From: an uncultured Collinsella sp. | Lineage (GTDB): Bacteria > Actinomycetota > Coriobacteriia > Coriobacteriales > Coriobacteriaceae | Direction of reading: 5' to 3' | Length of the DNA stretch: 64,000 bases | Assembly (NCBI GenBank): GCA_900759335.1 | Contig: CAAEUX010000102.1 | Location: 62,001-126,000, forward strand | Part shown: piece after piece, positions 8,246 to 16,741 of the stretch | Layout: each line of letters opens with the position of its first letter | Numbering within the stretch: the stretch's first letter is position 1 | Notes under the pieces: generated by a model | What the model was told of the DNA's origin: nothing | The model's input: only the letters and a program-made list of their open reading frames with translations | Databases searched by the model: none | Program-made: the position numbers and the translations under genes

Positions 8246-9268
8246 CTACTCCATGGTCTCTTGGCAGACAACCTCGCGGATGGCTCGGATGCGGCGCATG
8301 GTGTCGTCGAACTGATCGGGGGTGAGGGCCTGGGCGCCGTCGGACCAGGCGCGGCTTGGCTCGTCGTGGACCTCGATCTCCAGGCCGTTGGCACCGCAGG
8401 CGGTCGCGGCGAGCGCCATGGGCTCAACGTAGCGGGTGTAGCCGGTGGCGTGGCTGGGGTCGGCGACGACGGGCAGGTGCGAAAGGTGGTGCAGCACCGG
8501 CACGGCGTTGAGGTCGAAGGTGTTGCGGGTGCGGGTCTCGAAGGTGCGGATGCCGCGCTCGCACAGGATAACGTTGTCGTTGCCCTCGCTCATGATGTAC
8601 TCGGCTGCCATAAGCAGCTCGTCGATCGTGCCGGACATACCGCGCTTGAGCAGGACCGGGGTCTTGGTCTTGCCGACCTCTTTGAGCAGGGGGAAGTTCT
8701 GGGCGTTGCGGGCGCCGATCTGCATGACGTCAATCTTCTTGTCCAGGAAGACCTGCACGTCGCGTGGGTCCATGATTTCGGTGACGATCGGCATGTCGAG
8801 CTCGGCAGACGCCTCGCACAGCAGGTCCAGGCCGGCGGGGCCCATGCCCTGGTAGGCGTAGGGGGAGGTGCGGGGCTTGTAAGCACCGCCGCGCAGCATC
8901 GTGGCGCCGGCGGCCTTCACGCGGCGGGCGATGCGGATGAGGTTCTCGCCCTCGACGGAGCACGGGCCGGCGATGACCTGGAACTGATCGCCGCCGATCT
9001 TGACGCCGTGGCCGCAGTCGATGACGGAGTCCTCGGGGTGGAACTTGCGGTTGGCGCGCTTGAACGGCTCGGAGACGCGCTGCACGCGCTCGACGACGTC
9101 CATAGACTCGAGCAGGAACGGGTCGATCTTGGTCGTATCGCCCACCAGGCCGATGATCGTCTCGTTCTCGCCGCGCGAGACATCGGTCTTCAGGCCCTTT
9201 TTCTCAATCCAGCTGACGATATGGCTTACGGCCTCGTCGCTGGCGCTCTGCTTTAAAATTGCAATCAT
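8246..9268 (-). CDS. aroF: 3-deoxy-7-phosphoheptulonate synthase, type I-beta (DAHP synthase)
   Basis: Entry step: condensation of PEP with erythrose 4-phosphate. Residues 1 to about 75 form the ferredoxin-like N-terminal domain that gives feedback control in Thermotoga-type enzymes. The rest is the KDO8P/DAHP barrel with GPCSVEG, GGAYKPRTSPYAYQG, EIMDPRDV, KRGMSGT and PVVADPSHATGY. The ATG at 9268 (340 aa) has a GAGG Shine-Dalgarno and begins with MIAILKQ as in relatives; a longer frame to 9316 is not supported. It is the first gene of the cluster and follows a leader with a small ORF and a terminator. Confidence 0.96.
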   Translation of the reverse strand: MIAILKQSASDEAVSHIVSWIEKKGLKTDVSRGENETIIGLVGDTTKIDPFLLESMDVVERVQRVSEPFKRANRKFHPEDSVIDCGHGVKIGGDQFQVIAGPCSVEGENLIRIARRVKAAGATMLRGGAYKPRTSPYAYQGMGPAGLDLLCEASAELDMPIVTEIMDPRDVQVFLDKKIDVMQIGARNAQNFPLLKEVGKTKTPVLLKRGMSGTIDELLMAAEYIMSEGNDNVILCERGIRTFETRTRNTFDLNAVPVLHHLSHLPVVADPSHATGYTRYVEPMALAATACGANGLEIEVHDEPSRAWSDGAQALTPDQFDDTMRRIRAIREVVCQETME

Positions 9269-9278
9269 GGTGTGCCTC

Positions 9279-9341
9279 TCACCTCGATGGATAACTTTTG
9301 CAAAAACGGCCCGCATCGCGAGCCGTGTATATATGGTGCAT
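9279..9341 (-). CDS. Possible 20-codon leader ORF upstream of aroF
   Basis: An ATG at 9341 opens a frame encoding MHHIYTARDAGRFCKSYPSR, ending at TGA 9281-9279 within the aroF Shine-Dalgarno region. There is no Shine-Dalgarno before this ATG. A -10-like box (TAGTAT/TATAAA, 9355-9347) lies only about six bases upstream, so translation would have to be leaderless. The peptide has two Tyr and one Phe but no tandem aromatic codons. It overlaps the terminator hairpin at 9302-9326. Whether it is translated is unknown. Confidence 0.3.
   Translation of the reverse strand: MHHIYTARDAGRFCKSYPSR
9302..9326 (-). terminator. Intrinsic terminator in the aroF leader (possible attenuator)
   Basis: On the minus strand ACGGCTCGC pairs with GCGGGCCGT around a GAT loop (9326-9306), followed by five T (9306-9302). 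It sits between the putative aroF promoter and the aroF start, with no gene upstream on that strand to terminate. That position is typical of attenuation, but the sensing element is not evident. Confidence 0.6.
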
Positions 9342-9349
9342 GAGAGTTT

Positions 9350-9379
9350 ATACTATCTGACTCGCTTTTGCCTTCTAAA
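9350..9379 (-). promoter_or_regulatory. Putative promoter of the aromatic cluster
   Basis: On the minus strand TTTAGA (9379-9374) is followed after 18 bases by TAGTAT (9355-9350), with an overlapping TATAAA (9352-9347). Transcription would begin near 9342, at or next to the leader ORF ATG. Confidence 0.4.
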
Positions 9380-9431
9380 GTGGGCCGTTGCGCCGCGTCT
9401 CCCACGTAATTGCAAAGCTTTTTCTTTTATT

Positions 9432-9461
9432 TTGATAGCCCGTGGTGCACTTGGGTATAAT
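9432..9461 (+). promoter_or_regulatory. Promoter of tRNA-Arg(CCG)
   Basis: TTGATA (9432-9437), an 18-base spacer and a perfect TATAAT (9456-9461), 11 bases before the tRNA. Confidence 0.75.
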
Positions 9462-9472
9462 GCCAAACGTTG

Positions 9473-9549
9473 GCCCTATTAGCTCAGGGGATTAGAGCGT
9501 CTGCCTCCGGAGCAGAAGGCCGTTGGTTCGAATCCAACATGGGGCACCA
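9473..9549 (+). tRNA. tRNA-Arg (anticodon CCG)
   Basis: The acceptor stem is GCCCTAT (9473-9479) with ATGGGGC (9539-9545), including one T-G pair. The D stem is GCTC/GAGC and the anticodon stem TCTGC/GCAGA. The loop CTCCGGA gives anticodon CCG, which reads CGG. The T arm has GGTTCGAATCC, and CCA is encoded at 9547-9549. Confidence 0.96.
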
Positions 9550-9560
9550 TCGAACGTAAG

Positions 9561-9595
9561 ACCGTCCGAACCTCGCATGGTCCGGGCGGTTTTTC
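9561..9595 (+). terminator. Terminator after tRNA-Arg(CCG)
   Basis: ACCGTCCGAACC pairs with GGTCCGGGCGGT (G-T pairs allowed) around TCGCAT and runs into a T tract. Confidence 0.8.
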
Positions 9596-9625
9596 TTATA
9601 CCGATGCGACGTGATGGGACGTGGT

Positions 9626-12349
9626 ATGGCAGCAACGGATATCGAGCGCGGACTCTCGACCGCCGAGGTCGAGGAGCGCATCGCCGCCGGTAAGATCAAC
9701 CGCAACATGGAGCTCAAGACCAAGTCGGTCAAAGAGCTCATCATCGAGAACCTCTGCACGCTGTTCAATTTGATCAACGTGATCTTGGCGTTCCTGGTCA
9801 TTTTGACCGGTTCGTTTAAGAATCTGACGTTCCTGTTCGTGGTGTTCCTCAATACCGCCATTGGCGTCATTCAGTCCATGCGTTCCAAGAAGATGGTTGA
9901 TAAGCTCACGCTGCTGACCTCCAAGAAGGCCATCGCGGTGCGCGACGGCGCCGAGGTGGAGCTCGACCTGGACCAGATCGTGCTCGACGACATCATCCGC
10001 CTGGGGCGCGGCGACCAGATTCCCGCTGATGCCGTGGTGGTTTCGGGCGAGGCTCTCGTGAACGAGAGCTTGCTGACGGGCGAGAGCGACCTTATTAAGA
10101 AACAGCCCGGTTCCGAGCTCATGAGCGGCAGCTTTATCGACTCGGGCCTGCTGCGCGCCCGCGTGATCCATGTCGGCGCCGACAACTACGTGGCTAAGAT
10201 CAATAACGAGGCCAAATACGTCAAAAAGGTTAATTCCGAGATCATGAACGCGCTTAACGCCATCGTGCGCTTTGCGAGCATCATCATGATCCCGCTCGGT
10301 TTGGCGTTGTTTGCCTCGAGTGTGAGCGAGCTGTGGGATGCCGCGGGAACCCCGGGTGATAGCGCGCTTTCGTGGTGCTTCTCCGAGTTGTTGGCTGGTC
10401 ATGTGCCTTCGTCGGCGCTGCTGTCCACGGTGGGCGCCCTGCTGGGCATGATCCCCCAAGGCCTGGTACTGCTGACCTCGTCGGTGCTCGCCATCGCCAC
10501 GGTGCGCCTGGCCCGCCGCAAGGTGCTGGCACAGCAGCTTTACTGCATCGAGACGCTCGCTCGCGTCGACGTGCTGTGCCTGGACAAGACGGGCACCATC
10601 ACGTCGGGCCGCATGGAGGTCGAGGGCACGTATCCGCTGCCGGTTGAGGGCGTGAGCCTAGGCGCCGGCTCGGATGAGGCAGCTGTTCCCGTCGATACCA
10701 CGGTGCTCGATTTTGCGCTGGCTAACGTCGCGCGTGCGACTTCGGCCGATGCCAACGAGACCTGCCAGGCGCTGCTCAACTATTACGCCGATCGTCCGGT
10801 CGAGGTGTCTGAGCCGCTGTCGGTCATTCCATTCTCGTCGTCTAAAAAATGGAGTGGCGCTTCGTTTGCGCAGGGCTCCTATGTGATGGGTGCGGCGCAG
10901 TTTGTGCTCTCTGATCGTGTTTTTGCCCAGGTCGAGAACCGTGTCGCCGAGCTTGCCGATACCTGCCGCGTGCTCGTGGTGGCGCGCGTGGACGGCTTTA
11001 CGCCCGATGGCGATATGGTGGGCGAGGCCGAGCCCGTGGGCTTTGTGACCATCCGCGACGAGATTCGTACCTCGGCGGCCGAGACCATCGGCTACTTTAA
11101 CGAGCAGGGTGTGACCCTCAACGTGATCAGCGGCGACGACCCGCGTACAGTGTCGTCGATCGCGCGCGTGGTGGGCGTGCCGGGGGCGGACGCTTATGTG
11201 GACGCCACGACGCTCGATACGCCGGCCAAGCTCGATGCCGCAGTGGACCGCTACCATGTCTTTGGTCGTGTGACCCCGCAGCAGAAGCGCGAGCTCGTGC
11301 AGGCGCTCAAGCGCCGCGAGCACACCGTGGTCATGACGGGCGACGGCGTCAACGACGTGCTGGCGCTCAAGGAGGCCGACTGCTCCGTGGCCATGGCGGC
11401 TGGCTCCGATGCCGCACGTAACGTGGCCGAGATCGTACTCGTCGACAACGACTTTGCCTCGATGCCCGCCGTGGTGGCCGAGGGCCGTCGCTCCATCAAC
11501 AACCTGCAGCGTTCGGCCTCGCTGTTCCTGACCAAGACGCTGTTCTCGATGGCCCTGGCGGCGCTGTGCATCGCGCTGCCGCCGTACCCCTTCGAGCCCA
11601 TCCAGATGACACTCATCAACTTCTTCTGCATCGGCGCGCCGGGCTTTGTGCTGGGTTTGGAGCCCAACAATGCTCGCGTGAAGGGGTCATTTTTGACGAA
11701 CGTACTCAAGCGTGCGCTGCCGGCGTCGATTGCAGTCATTTTGGCTGCGGCGCTCGATATCTTTGTGGCGCGCGTGTTTGGCTTTAGCCAGCTCACGCTG
11801 TCTACGATGTGCCTGCTTACGTCGTGCGCGGCGAGCGTCAGCCTGATCTGGCGCATCTCGCAGCCTCTCACGCCCTTACGTGTGGTGCTTTTTGTGTTTG
11901 TAGTCGCCGGCATTCTGGTGGGCGTTGTCGGATTCCCGGAGCTGCTGTCTATTGCCAACCTGTCGATGGGCCAGATGGTTATCTTGGCTGTCATCGTGGT
12001 CTTTACCTGCTCGGTGTTCTTTAAACTCGCCACGATGATGGATTCGCTCAAGCCGCGTCGTCGTCATGCCGCAACTGGTTTTGGCCGCGGTGTGCGCGTC
12101 CGCCTGGGTCGCGGTGGCGGCAAGGTGAGCTCGACGGGTTCGACGGCCGAGCGTTTTGCCAAGCTCGTCGCCGCCGACATGGCGCAGCGCCGCGAAGATC
12201 GCACCGCTCGCGAGGCCGAGGCCCGTGCACTCGAGGGCGTGGCCCAGGCCCAGCCCGAGAAAAAGAAGAGTACCGGAGCTAAGCGCTCTCGTGTGACCAA
12301 GTCCGCCCAAGGCATCAAAGTCTCGATGCCAAGCAAAAAGAAGAAGTAG
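9626..12349 (+). CDS. Cation-translocating P-type ATPase (CtpE-like)
   Basis: ATP-driven membrane cation pump of about 907 aa. It shows the actuator motif TGES (about residue 151), the phosphorylation motif DKTGT (Asp about 320) and the hinge motif TGDGVND (about 571). The M4 segment reads IPQGLVLLTSSV in place of the PEGL of SERCA-type pumps. That is the pattern of the mycobacterial CtpE/pneumococcal calcium-linked group, so Ca2+ is a reasonable but unproven substrate. The last 70 or so residues form a basic tail rich in Lys, Arg and Ala, ending KKKK, likely cytosolic. GTG 9611, ATG 9614 and ATG 9626 are possible starts; 9626 has the only weak GGGA upstream. Confidence 0.85.
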   Translation: MAATDIERGLSTAEVEERIAAGKINRNMELKTKSVKELIIENLCTLFNLINVILAFLVILTGSFKNLTFLFVVFLNTAIGVIQSMRSKKMVDKLTLLTSKKAIAVRDGAEVELDLDQIVLDDIIRLGRGDQIPADAVVVSGEALVNESLLTGESDLIKKQPGSELMSGSFIDSGLLRARVIHVGADNYVAKINNEAKYVKKVNSEIMNALNAIVRFASIIMIPLGLALFASSVSELWDAAGTPGDSALSWCFSELLAGHVPSSALLSTVGALLGMIPQGLVLLTSSVLAIATVRLARRKVLAQQLYCIETLARVDVLCLDKTGTITSGRMEVEGTYPLPVEGVSLGAGSDEAAVPVDTTVLDFALANVARATSADANETCQALLNYYADRPVEVSEPLSVIPFSSSKKWSGASFAQGSYVMGAAQFVLSDRVFAQVENRVAELADTCRVLVVARVDGFTPDGDMVGEAEPVGFVTIRDEIRTSAAETIGYFNEQGVTLNVISGDDPRTVSSIARVVGVPGADAYVDATTLDTPAKLDAAVDRYHVFGRVTPQQKRELVQALKRREHTVVMTGDGVNDVLALKEADCSVAMAAGSDAARNVAEIVLVDNDFASMPAVVAEGRRSINNLQRSASLFLTKTLFSMALAALCIALPPYPFEPIQMTLINFFCIGAPGFVLGLEPNNARVKGSFLTNVLKRALPASIAVILAAALDIFVARVFGFSQLTLSTMCLLTSCAASVSLIWRISQPLTPLRVVLFVFVVAGILVGVVGFPELLSIANLSMGQMVILAVIVVFTCSVFFKLATMMDSLKPRRRHAATGFGRGVRVRLGRGGGKVSSTGSTAERFAKLVAADMAQRREDRTAREAEARALEGVAQAQPEKKKSTGAKRSRVTKSAQGIKVSMPSKKKK

Positions 12350-12452
12350 CTACGCGCCCTGGCGATGTTGAATTGGTGCCTTGTTCCTGTGGGGCCGTGG
12401 CGATGTTATGCTCTAACCTCGATTGTTTGAATTGCTTCGAAAAGAGGATGCC

Positions 12453-13595
12453 GTGATCTGCCCGCATTGCCTTAAGACTATCGAGGACGGCGCCTCGTTC
12501 TGCCCCTACTGCAACGCCTATGTGGGTCCGGGCGATGGTCCCGAGCACACCGAGTTCGTGTTCTGTGAGGGCTGCGGTGCCCGTCTTTCTCCGCACGATC
12601 GTACGTGCCCCAAATGCGGACGCCCCGCTCCGGGTATCCTCTCCGAGGACGCGGCCGCATCCGACCTGGCAGCGGGCCGCACGGCGGGCTTTCCGCGCCT
12701 AACGCAAGAGCAGATCGATACCGAGGTGCCGCATGCGCCCGCCTCGGCTGCCGCGGTTCTTTCGGACGCCGCCGATCCTAACGAGACCTGCGTGCTGCCG
12801 GCTTTCGATAAGGATTTCGGTATCCCCAAGGTCGATATTCCCACGCCCGTTTCCCTGCATGACGATGCTCAAAAACCCAAGCGCAAGGTGCATCCCGACG
12901 AGGACGCCTATCACAAGCACAAGCGTCATATCCCCAAGCCGCTCATCGTCATCGCGGTCCTTGCCGTCCTTTGCGGCGGTGCCTATTGGTTCGTGACGGC
13001 CGATCCCATGGGTGTCATGCCTGGCTTCTATGACCAGTTTGGCCAGGCCGCGCAGACCACCTTCCCCACGCGCCAAAAGGGCGAGGCGACTGAGGACGAT
13101 TCCAAGCAGGACGATTCTGCCGAGGTGGTCCAGGAAGAAACCGTGCTCACCGATGATCAGCTCTATACCAGGCTCGACGGTCTGTATCAGACCATCGTGT
13201 CCTACGGTGACGAGGACCAGATCGGCGAGGTCATCGATTCCTTTAACAACGGCTATCTCCGAACGCCGCTGTCCACCCGTCAGGAGCTGTCGCAGAGTGC
13301 CTACGCCCTGCGCGACCAGATCAAAAAGACGCAAGATGAGCTCAACAACCTTAAGTACCAAGACGATACGGTCTATGCGGACGACATCGCCCACTTAAAG
13401 CAGCTTGCCGAGTGGATGTATGAGCGCGTCGACGTGATCTGCCAGAGTTGGGACATCTCGCTGGCCATTCCCGATGGCGAGTCGATGAGTTCCCACCAAA
13501 GCGAGATCCTGGCGCCCATCGCGCAGAGTGGCAACAGCGCGCTTAATCAGTACGACGCCAACGTGGGCTCCTGGAAGCCGCAGCAGCGTTCCTAA
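12453..13595 (+). CDS. Zinc-ribbon single-pass membrane protein of unknown function
   Basis: The 380-aa protein opens with two zinc ribbons: CPHC (3-6) with CPYC (17-20), and CEGC (38-41) with CPKC (52-55). An acidic, Pro-rich linker leads to a basic segment (KHKRH) and one transmembrane helix at about 163-181. The outer part is acidic and Gln/Asp/Glu-rich, then mostly helical to the C-terminus. By the positive-inside rule the ribbons are cytosolic. GTG 12453 is preferred because AGAGG precedes it and CPHC follows at once. It lies shortly before the cyclophilin, TPR and mre genes. No function is recognised. Confidence 0.8.
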   Translation: MICPHCLKTIEDGASFCPYCNAYVGPGDGPEHTEFVFCEGCGARLSPHDRTCPKCGRPAPGILSEDAAASDLAAGRTAGFPRLTQEQIDTEVPHAPASAAAVLSDAADPNETCVLPAFDKDFGIPKVDIPTPVSLHDDAQKPKRKVHPDEDAYHKHKRHIPKPLIVIAVLAVLCGGAYWFVTADPMGVMPGFYDQFGQAAQTTFPTRQKGEATEDDSKQDDSAEVVQEETVLTDDQLYTRLDGLYQTIVSYGDEDQIGEVIDSFNNGYLRTPLSTRQELSQSAYALRDQIKKTQDELNNLKYQDDTVYADDIAHLKQLAEWMYERVDVICQSWDISLAIPDGESMSSHQSEILAPIAQSGNSALNQYDANVGSWKPQQRS

Positions 13596-13633
13596 AATTA
13601 GTTCGCCATAGTCGGCATAACCTACGTGCGCAA

Positions 13634-13663
13634 TTGATGTAAGCGCATGCTTATTGCTACAAT
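13634..13663 (+). promoter_or_regulatory. Promoter of the cyclophilin gene
   Basis: TTGATG (13634-13639), an 18-base spacer and TACAAT (13658-13663), 39 bases before the ATG. AGGAAGGA provides the ribosome binding site. Confidence 0.65.
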
Positions 13664-13702
13664 TCGTACAAATATGCTTTAAACGCACGAGGAAGGAACC
13701 AC

Positions 13703-14245
13703 ATGTTTGGTTTTAAGAAAGAGCTCTACACGCCCGAGTATCAGCTTGCCGGCGACGAGTGCGCCGTTATCGAGACGTCGAAGGGTACCATCAAGGTCAA
13801 GTTTGACGGCGAGGGCGCTCCCATTCATGTCGCGAACTTCTGCGAGCTTTCCACGATGGGCTTCTATGATGGCCTTAAGTTCCATCGCTATGTGCCCGGC
13901 TTTGTCATTCAGGGCGGCGACCCCAATACCCGCGATATGTCCGGCGCCGACGTCGCTGCCGGTCTTGAGGGCCCCGACGGCATGCCCGGTACCGGTGGCC
14001 CCGGCTACTGCATTAAGGGCGAGTTTGCCACCAATCCGCGCAACAGCCATGTCGATGGTGCCCTTGCAATGGCACGCTCCATGGACCCCGATTCCGCGGG
14101 TTCGCAGTTCTACTTCTGCCTGGGCGCCCAGCATAACCTCGATTCCGGTTACACCGTCTTTGGTACCACGGTCGAGGGTCTTGATGTGATTTCGCAGCTG
14201 CGTGCCGGCGACGAGATCGTCCATGTCGAGATCGTTCACGAGTAA
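13703..14245 (+). CDS. Peptidyl-prolyl cis-trans isomerase, cyclophilin type
   Basis: A 180-aa cytosolic foldase that speeds proline isomerisation. Family motifs are visible: FHRYVPGFVIQGGDP (catalytic Arg), the GEFA/HVDGALAMARS region, and SAGSQFYFCLG. No signal peptide is present. It is well expressed by the look of its promoter and Shine-Dalgarno, and lies 11 bases before the TPR gene, so the two are likely one transcript. Confidence 0.93.
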   Translation: MFGFKKELYTPEYQLAGDECAVIETSKGTIKVKFDGEGAPIHVANFCELSTMGFYDGLKFHRYVPGFVIQGGDPNTRDMSGADVAAGLEGPDGMPGTGGPGYCIKGEFATNPRNSHVDGALAMARSMDPDSAGSQFYFCLGAQHNLDSGYTVFGTTVEGLDVISQLRAGDEIVHVEIVHE

Positions 14246-14256
14246 AGGGGACTTCC

Positions 14257-15561
14257 TTGAATAGCCAGCTGATCCAACAGGGCCGCGCCGCTTACCGCGC
14301 GGGTGATTTTTCCGCTGCAGCCCAGATGCTTGGGGCGGCAAAAACTCCCGATGAGATTATGGGCGAGGCCGATCACCTTCGTGGTAACGCCTTGATGCAC
14401 CTGGGCATGTATGCCGAGGCCGCCGAGGCCTATGCCGCCGCTCTCAACGACGGCACCTACGGCAAGCGCGGCGCACTGCTCACCAACCGCGGCAAGGCGC
14501 TCGCCGCCGTGGGCGACTACACGACGGCCGCCCAGGCGTTCTCTGCTGCTACGCAGGATGCTTCCTATGCCACGCCGTTCAAGGCCTATCTGGGCCTGGG
14601 TAACGCGCTGTTCCAGTCGGGCGACTATGCCAACGCGGGTACTGCCTTCCGTCAGGCTGCCATCGACGGCGCCAATCCGGCTCCTGCCGCCGCACTCGGC
14701 GAGCTTGGTCGTTGCTTCATTAAACTCGGCCGTCCGGCGGATGCCGTGGAGACCTACCGCACGGCTATCGACTTTGCCGGCCCCCGCGACGACACGCGTG
14801 CGCTCAACGCCGGCATGGGTCAGGCACTTTCTGCCGCCGGCCGCCCCTCCGACGCACTCGACGCCTTTAACGCCGCTACTGCCGATGGCATCTACCAGCT
14901 CACCTCCGAGCAGGCCGATGAGCTTGCCCGCGTTCACGATTCGCTTGCCGCGCTATCCGCCCAGACGGCTATGGCCACGGCTCCGGCGCCCGCGATGGAC
15001 GCTCCTGCCGTCGATCCGCTCGATCCTACGGGCGCGACCGGTCAGTTTATGCCCGATCCCTCGGACACCGGTTTCTTTACGCTGTCCGAGTCCGAGATGG
15101 TCCAGCAGGACCGTCAGGATCGTAAGCAGGCCAAGGTCCGTCGTCGCCATCGCCACACGGGTCTCAAAGTCTTCATTGTGCTGCTTCTGCTCATTTTGAT
15201 CGCCGCGGGCGGTCTGGGCTTTGCCTACACGCGCGGCTTTGGCTTCCCGTCTCAGGAATCTGTGGTTACCGATCTGTTCCAGGCTGCCGGCGACGGTGAC
15301 ACCGCAAAGGCCGAGTCTTGCCTGGCCTCGAGCCTGTCCGAGGACGCTAAGTCGATGATCATCTCCTCGATTCCGCAGGGTGCCACCGTGTCCGTCGAGG
15401 GCATGGATCAGTCCATGACCGAGACGACCGCCAAGGTTAAGGCGTCGCTGTCCAAGGGCGGCGAGCAGGAGTACACCGTCCAATTCGTGCGCTCCGACAA
15501 CCATATCGGCTGGGCCGTTTCCTCGCTCGATATGGATTTCTCGGCTGCTGACAACCAGTAG
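14257..15561 (+). CDS. TPR-repeat single-pass membrane protein with extracytoplasmic domain
   Basis: A 434-aa protein of unknown function, starting at TTG 14257 after AAAGGGGAC. Residues about 1-230 are Ala-rich helical pairs of TPR type (for example the repeats around AAEAYAAALNDG and YANAGTAFRQAA). A Pro/Ala linker and a basic stretch (RRRHRH) lead to one transmembrane helix at about 304-326. The roughly 110-residue outer domain (FQAAGDGDTAKAESCLASSL, then alternating beta segments) resembles DUF4878/NTF2-like folds. The TPRs would be cytosolic. Its position just before mreB suggests an envelope role, which is inference only. Confidence 0.8.
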   Translation: MNSQLIQQGRAAYRAGDFSAAAQMLGAAKTPDEIMGEADHLRGNALMHLGMYAEAAEAYAAALNDGTYGKRGALLTNRGKALAAVGDYTTAAQAFSAATQDASYATPFKAYLGLGNALFQSGDYANAGTAFRQAAIDGANPAPAAALGELGRCFIKLGRPADAVETYRTAIDFAGPRDDTRALNAGMGQALSAAGRPSDALDAFNAATADGIYQLTSEQADELARVHDSLAALSAQTAMATAPAPAMDAPAVDPLDPTGATGQFMPDPSDTGFFTLSESEMVQQDRQDRKQAKVRRRHRHTGLKVFIVLLLLILIAAGGLGFAYTRGFGFPSQESVVTDLFQAAGDGDTAKAESCLASSLSEDAKSMIISSIPQGATVSVEGMDQSMTETTAKVKASLSKGGEQEYTVQFVRSDNHIGWAVSSLDMDFSAADNQ

Positions 15562-15583
15562 TGACCTTATGGGATTTAGTTTT

Positions 15584-15616
15584 GCCCGGTGCTTCACCGC
15601 AAGTGAGGTGCCGGGC
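15584..15616. terminator. Imperfect hairpin between the TPR gene and mreB
   Basis: GCCCGGTGCTTCAC and GTGAGGTGCCGGGC pair with three non-canonical positions around CGCAA. No T run follows on the plus strand, so it is either a weak terminator or a processing site. Confidence 0.4.
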
Positions 15617-15676
15617 TTGCGCTAGTATCATGAACTAGTAGTTTTCCAGCAATCATCCAACACATCAGGAGTTGCG

Positions 15677-16720
15677 TTGTTTTCTTTGATGGATATGTTC
15701 TTCGGTAGCTATGCGGGCGATCTTGCCATCGACCTCGGCACCGCAAATACGCTTGTCTCCGTGCGCGGCAAGGGTATCGTCATTCGCGAGCCCTCCGTCG
15801 TCGCCATCGACAAGAACGACGAGCGCATCCTGGCGGTCGGTATCGAGGCAAAGCGCATGCTCGGCCGTACGCCCGGCAACATCGTGGCCGTTCGTCCGCT
15901 GAAGGACGGCGTCATCGCCGACTTCGATGTTACCGAGGCCATGCTCCGCTACTTTATCGACAAGGCGTCCGAGAAGCGCTATCCGTGGACCCCGCGTCCG
16001 CGCGTTGTCGTCTGCGTTCCCTCCGGTGTCACGTCGGTCGAGAAGCGTGCCGTCTTTGAGGCCACGATCCAGGCCGGCGCCCGCCAGGCCTATCTGATCG
16101 AAGAGCCCATGGCCGCCGCTATCGGCGCCGACCTGCCCGTCGAGGAACCCACCGGCTCTATGGTCATCGACATCGGTGGCGGTACCACCGAGGTTGCCGT
16201 TATCGCTATGGGCGGTATCGTCGTCTCGCAGTCCATCCGTATTGCCGGCGACGAGTTCGATCAGGCCATCCTCACGCACGTTCGTGATGCCTACAACTTG
16301 GCCATCGGTGAGCGTACGGCAGAGGACATCAAGATCAAGGTCGGCTCCGCCGTGCCGCTCAAGGACGAGCTCGACGTCGAGGTCAACGGCCGCGACGTGA
16401 TCACGGGTCTGCCCAAGACCGTGCGCATCGAGAGCGAGGAGATTCGTCGCGCGCTCAACAAGCCGCTCGACGAGATGGCCAAGGCTGTCAAGGACGCACT
16501 CGACGCTACACCTCCCGATCTCGCCTCGGACCTTATGTACTACGGCATTTTGCTGACCGGTGGCGGCGCGCTGCTGCGCGGTCTCGACGTGCGCCTGCGC
16601 GATGAGACCGGCGTTTCGGTCAACGTCAGCCCCACGGCGCTCGATAACGTCGTTAACGGCTGTGCCCGCGTGCTCGAGGCCAATGCGTTTGATGGCGGCT
16701 TCGTCCAGACCAATGCTTAA
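15677..16720 (+). CDS. mreB: Rod shape-determining protein MreB
   Basis: Bacterial actin that forms membrane-bound filaments guiding side-wall synthesis. The 347-aa protein has the actin-fold nucleotide motifs IDLGTANTL (phosphate 1), VIDIGGGTTEVAVI (phosphate 2) and LTGGGALLRG (adenosine). The N-terminus begins MFSLMDMFFGSYAGD, an amphipathic membrane anchor. The TTG start at 15677 follows CAGGAG by five bases; an ATG four codons later is an alternative. First gene of the elongasome operon. Confidence 0.96.
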   Translation: MFSLMDMFFGSYAGDLAIDLGTANTLVSVRGKGIVIREPSVVAIDKNDERILAVGIEAKRMLGRTPGNIVAVRPLKDGVIADFDVTEAMLRYFIDKASEKRYPWTPRPRVVVCVPSGVTSVEKRAVFEATIQAGARQAYLIEEPMAAAIGADLPVEEPTGSMVIDIGGGTTEVAVIAMGGIVVSQSIRIAGDEFDQAILTHVRDAYNLAIGERTAEDIKIKVGSAVPLKDELDVEVNGRDVITGLPKTVRIESEEIRRALNKPLDEMAKAVKDALDATPPDLASDLMYYGILLTGGGALLRGLDVRLRDETGVSVNVSPTALDNVVNGCARVLEANAFDGGFVQTNA

Positions 16721-16741
16721 TTTCCAAAAGGTGGATTCCAT

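Noticed and set aside
7244..9256. A 670-codon plus-strand open frame across tyrA and aroF
   Set aside because: Antisense shadow spanning two clear genes; composition is repetitive Gly/Val/Ala/His with no motif.
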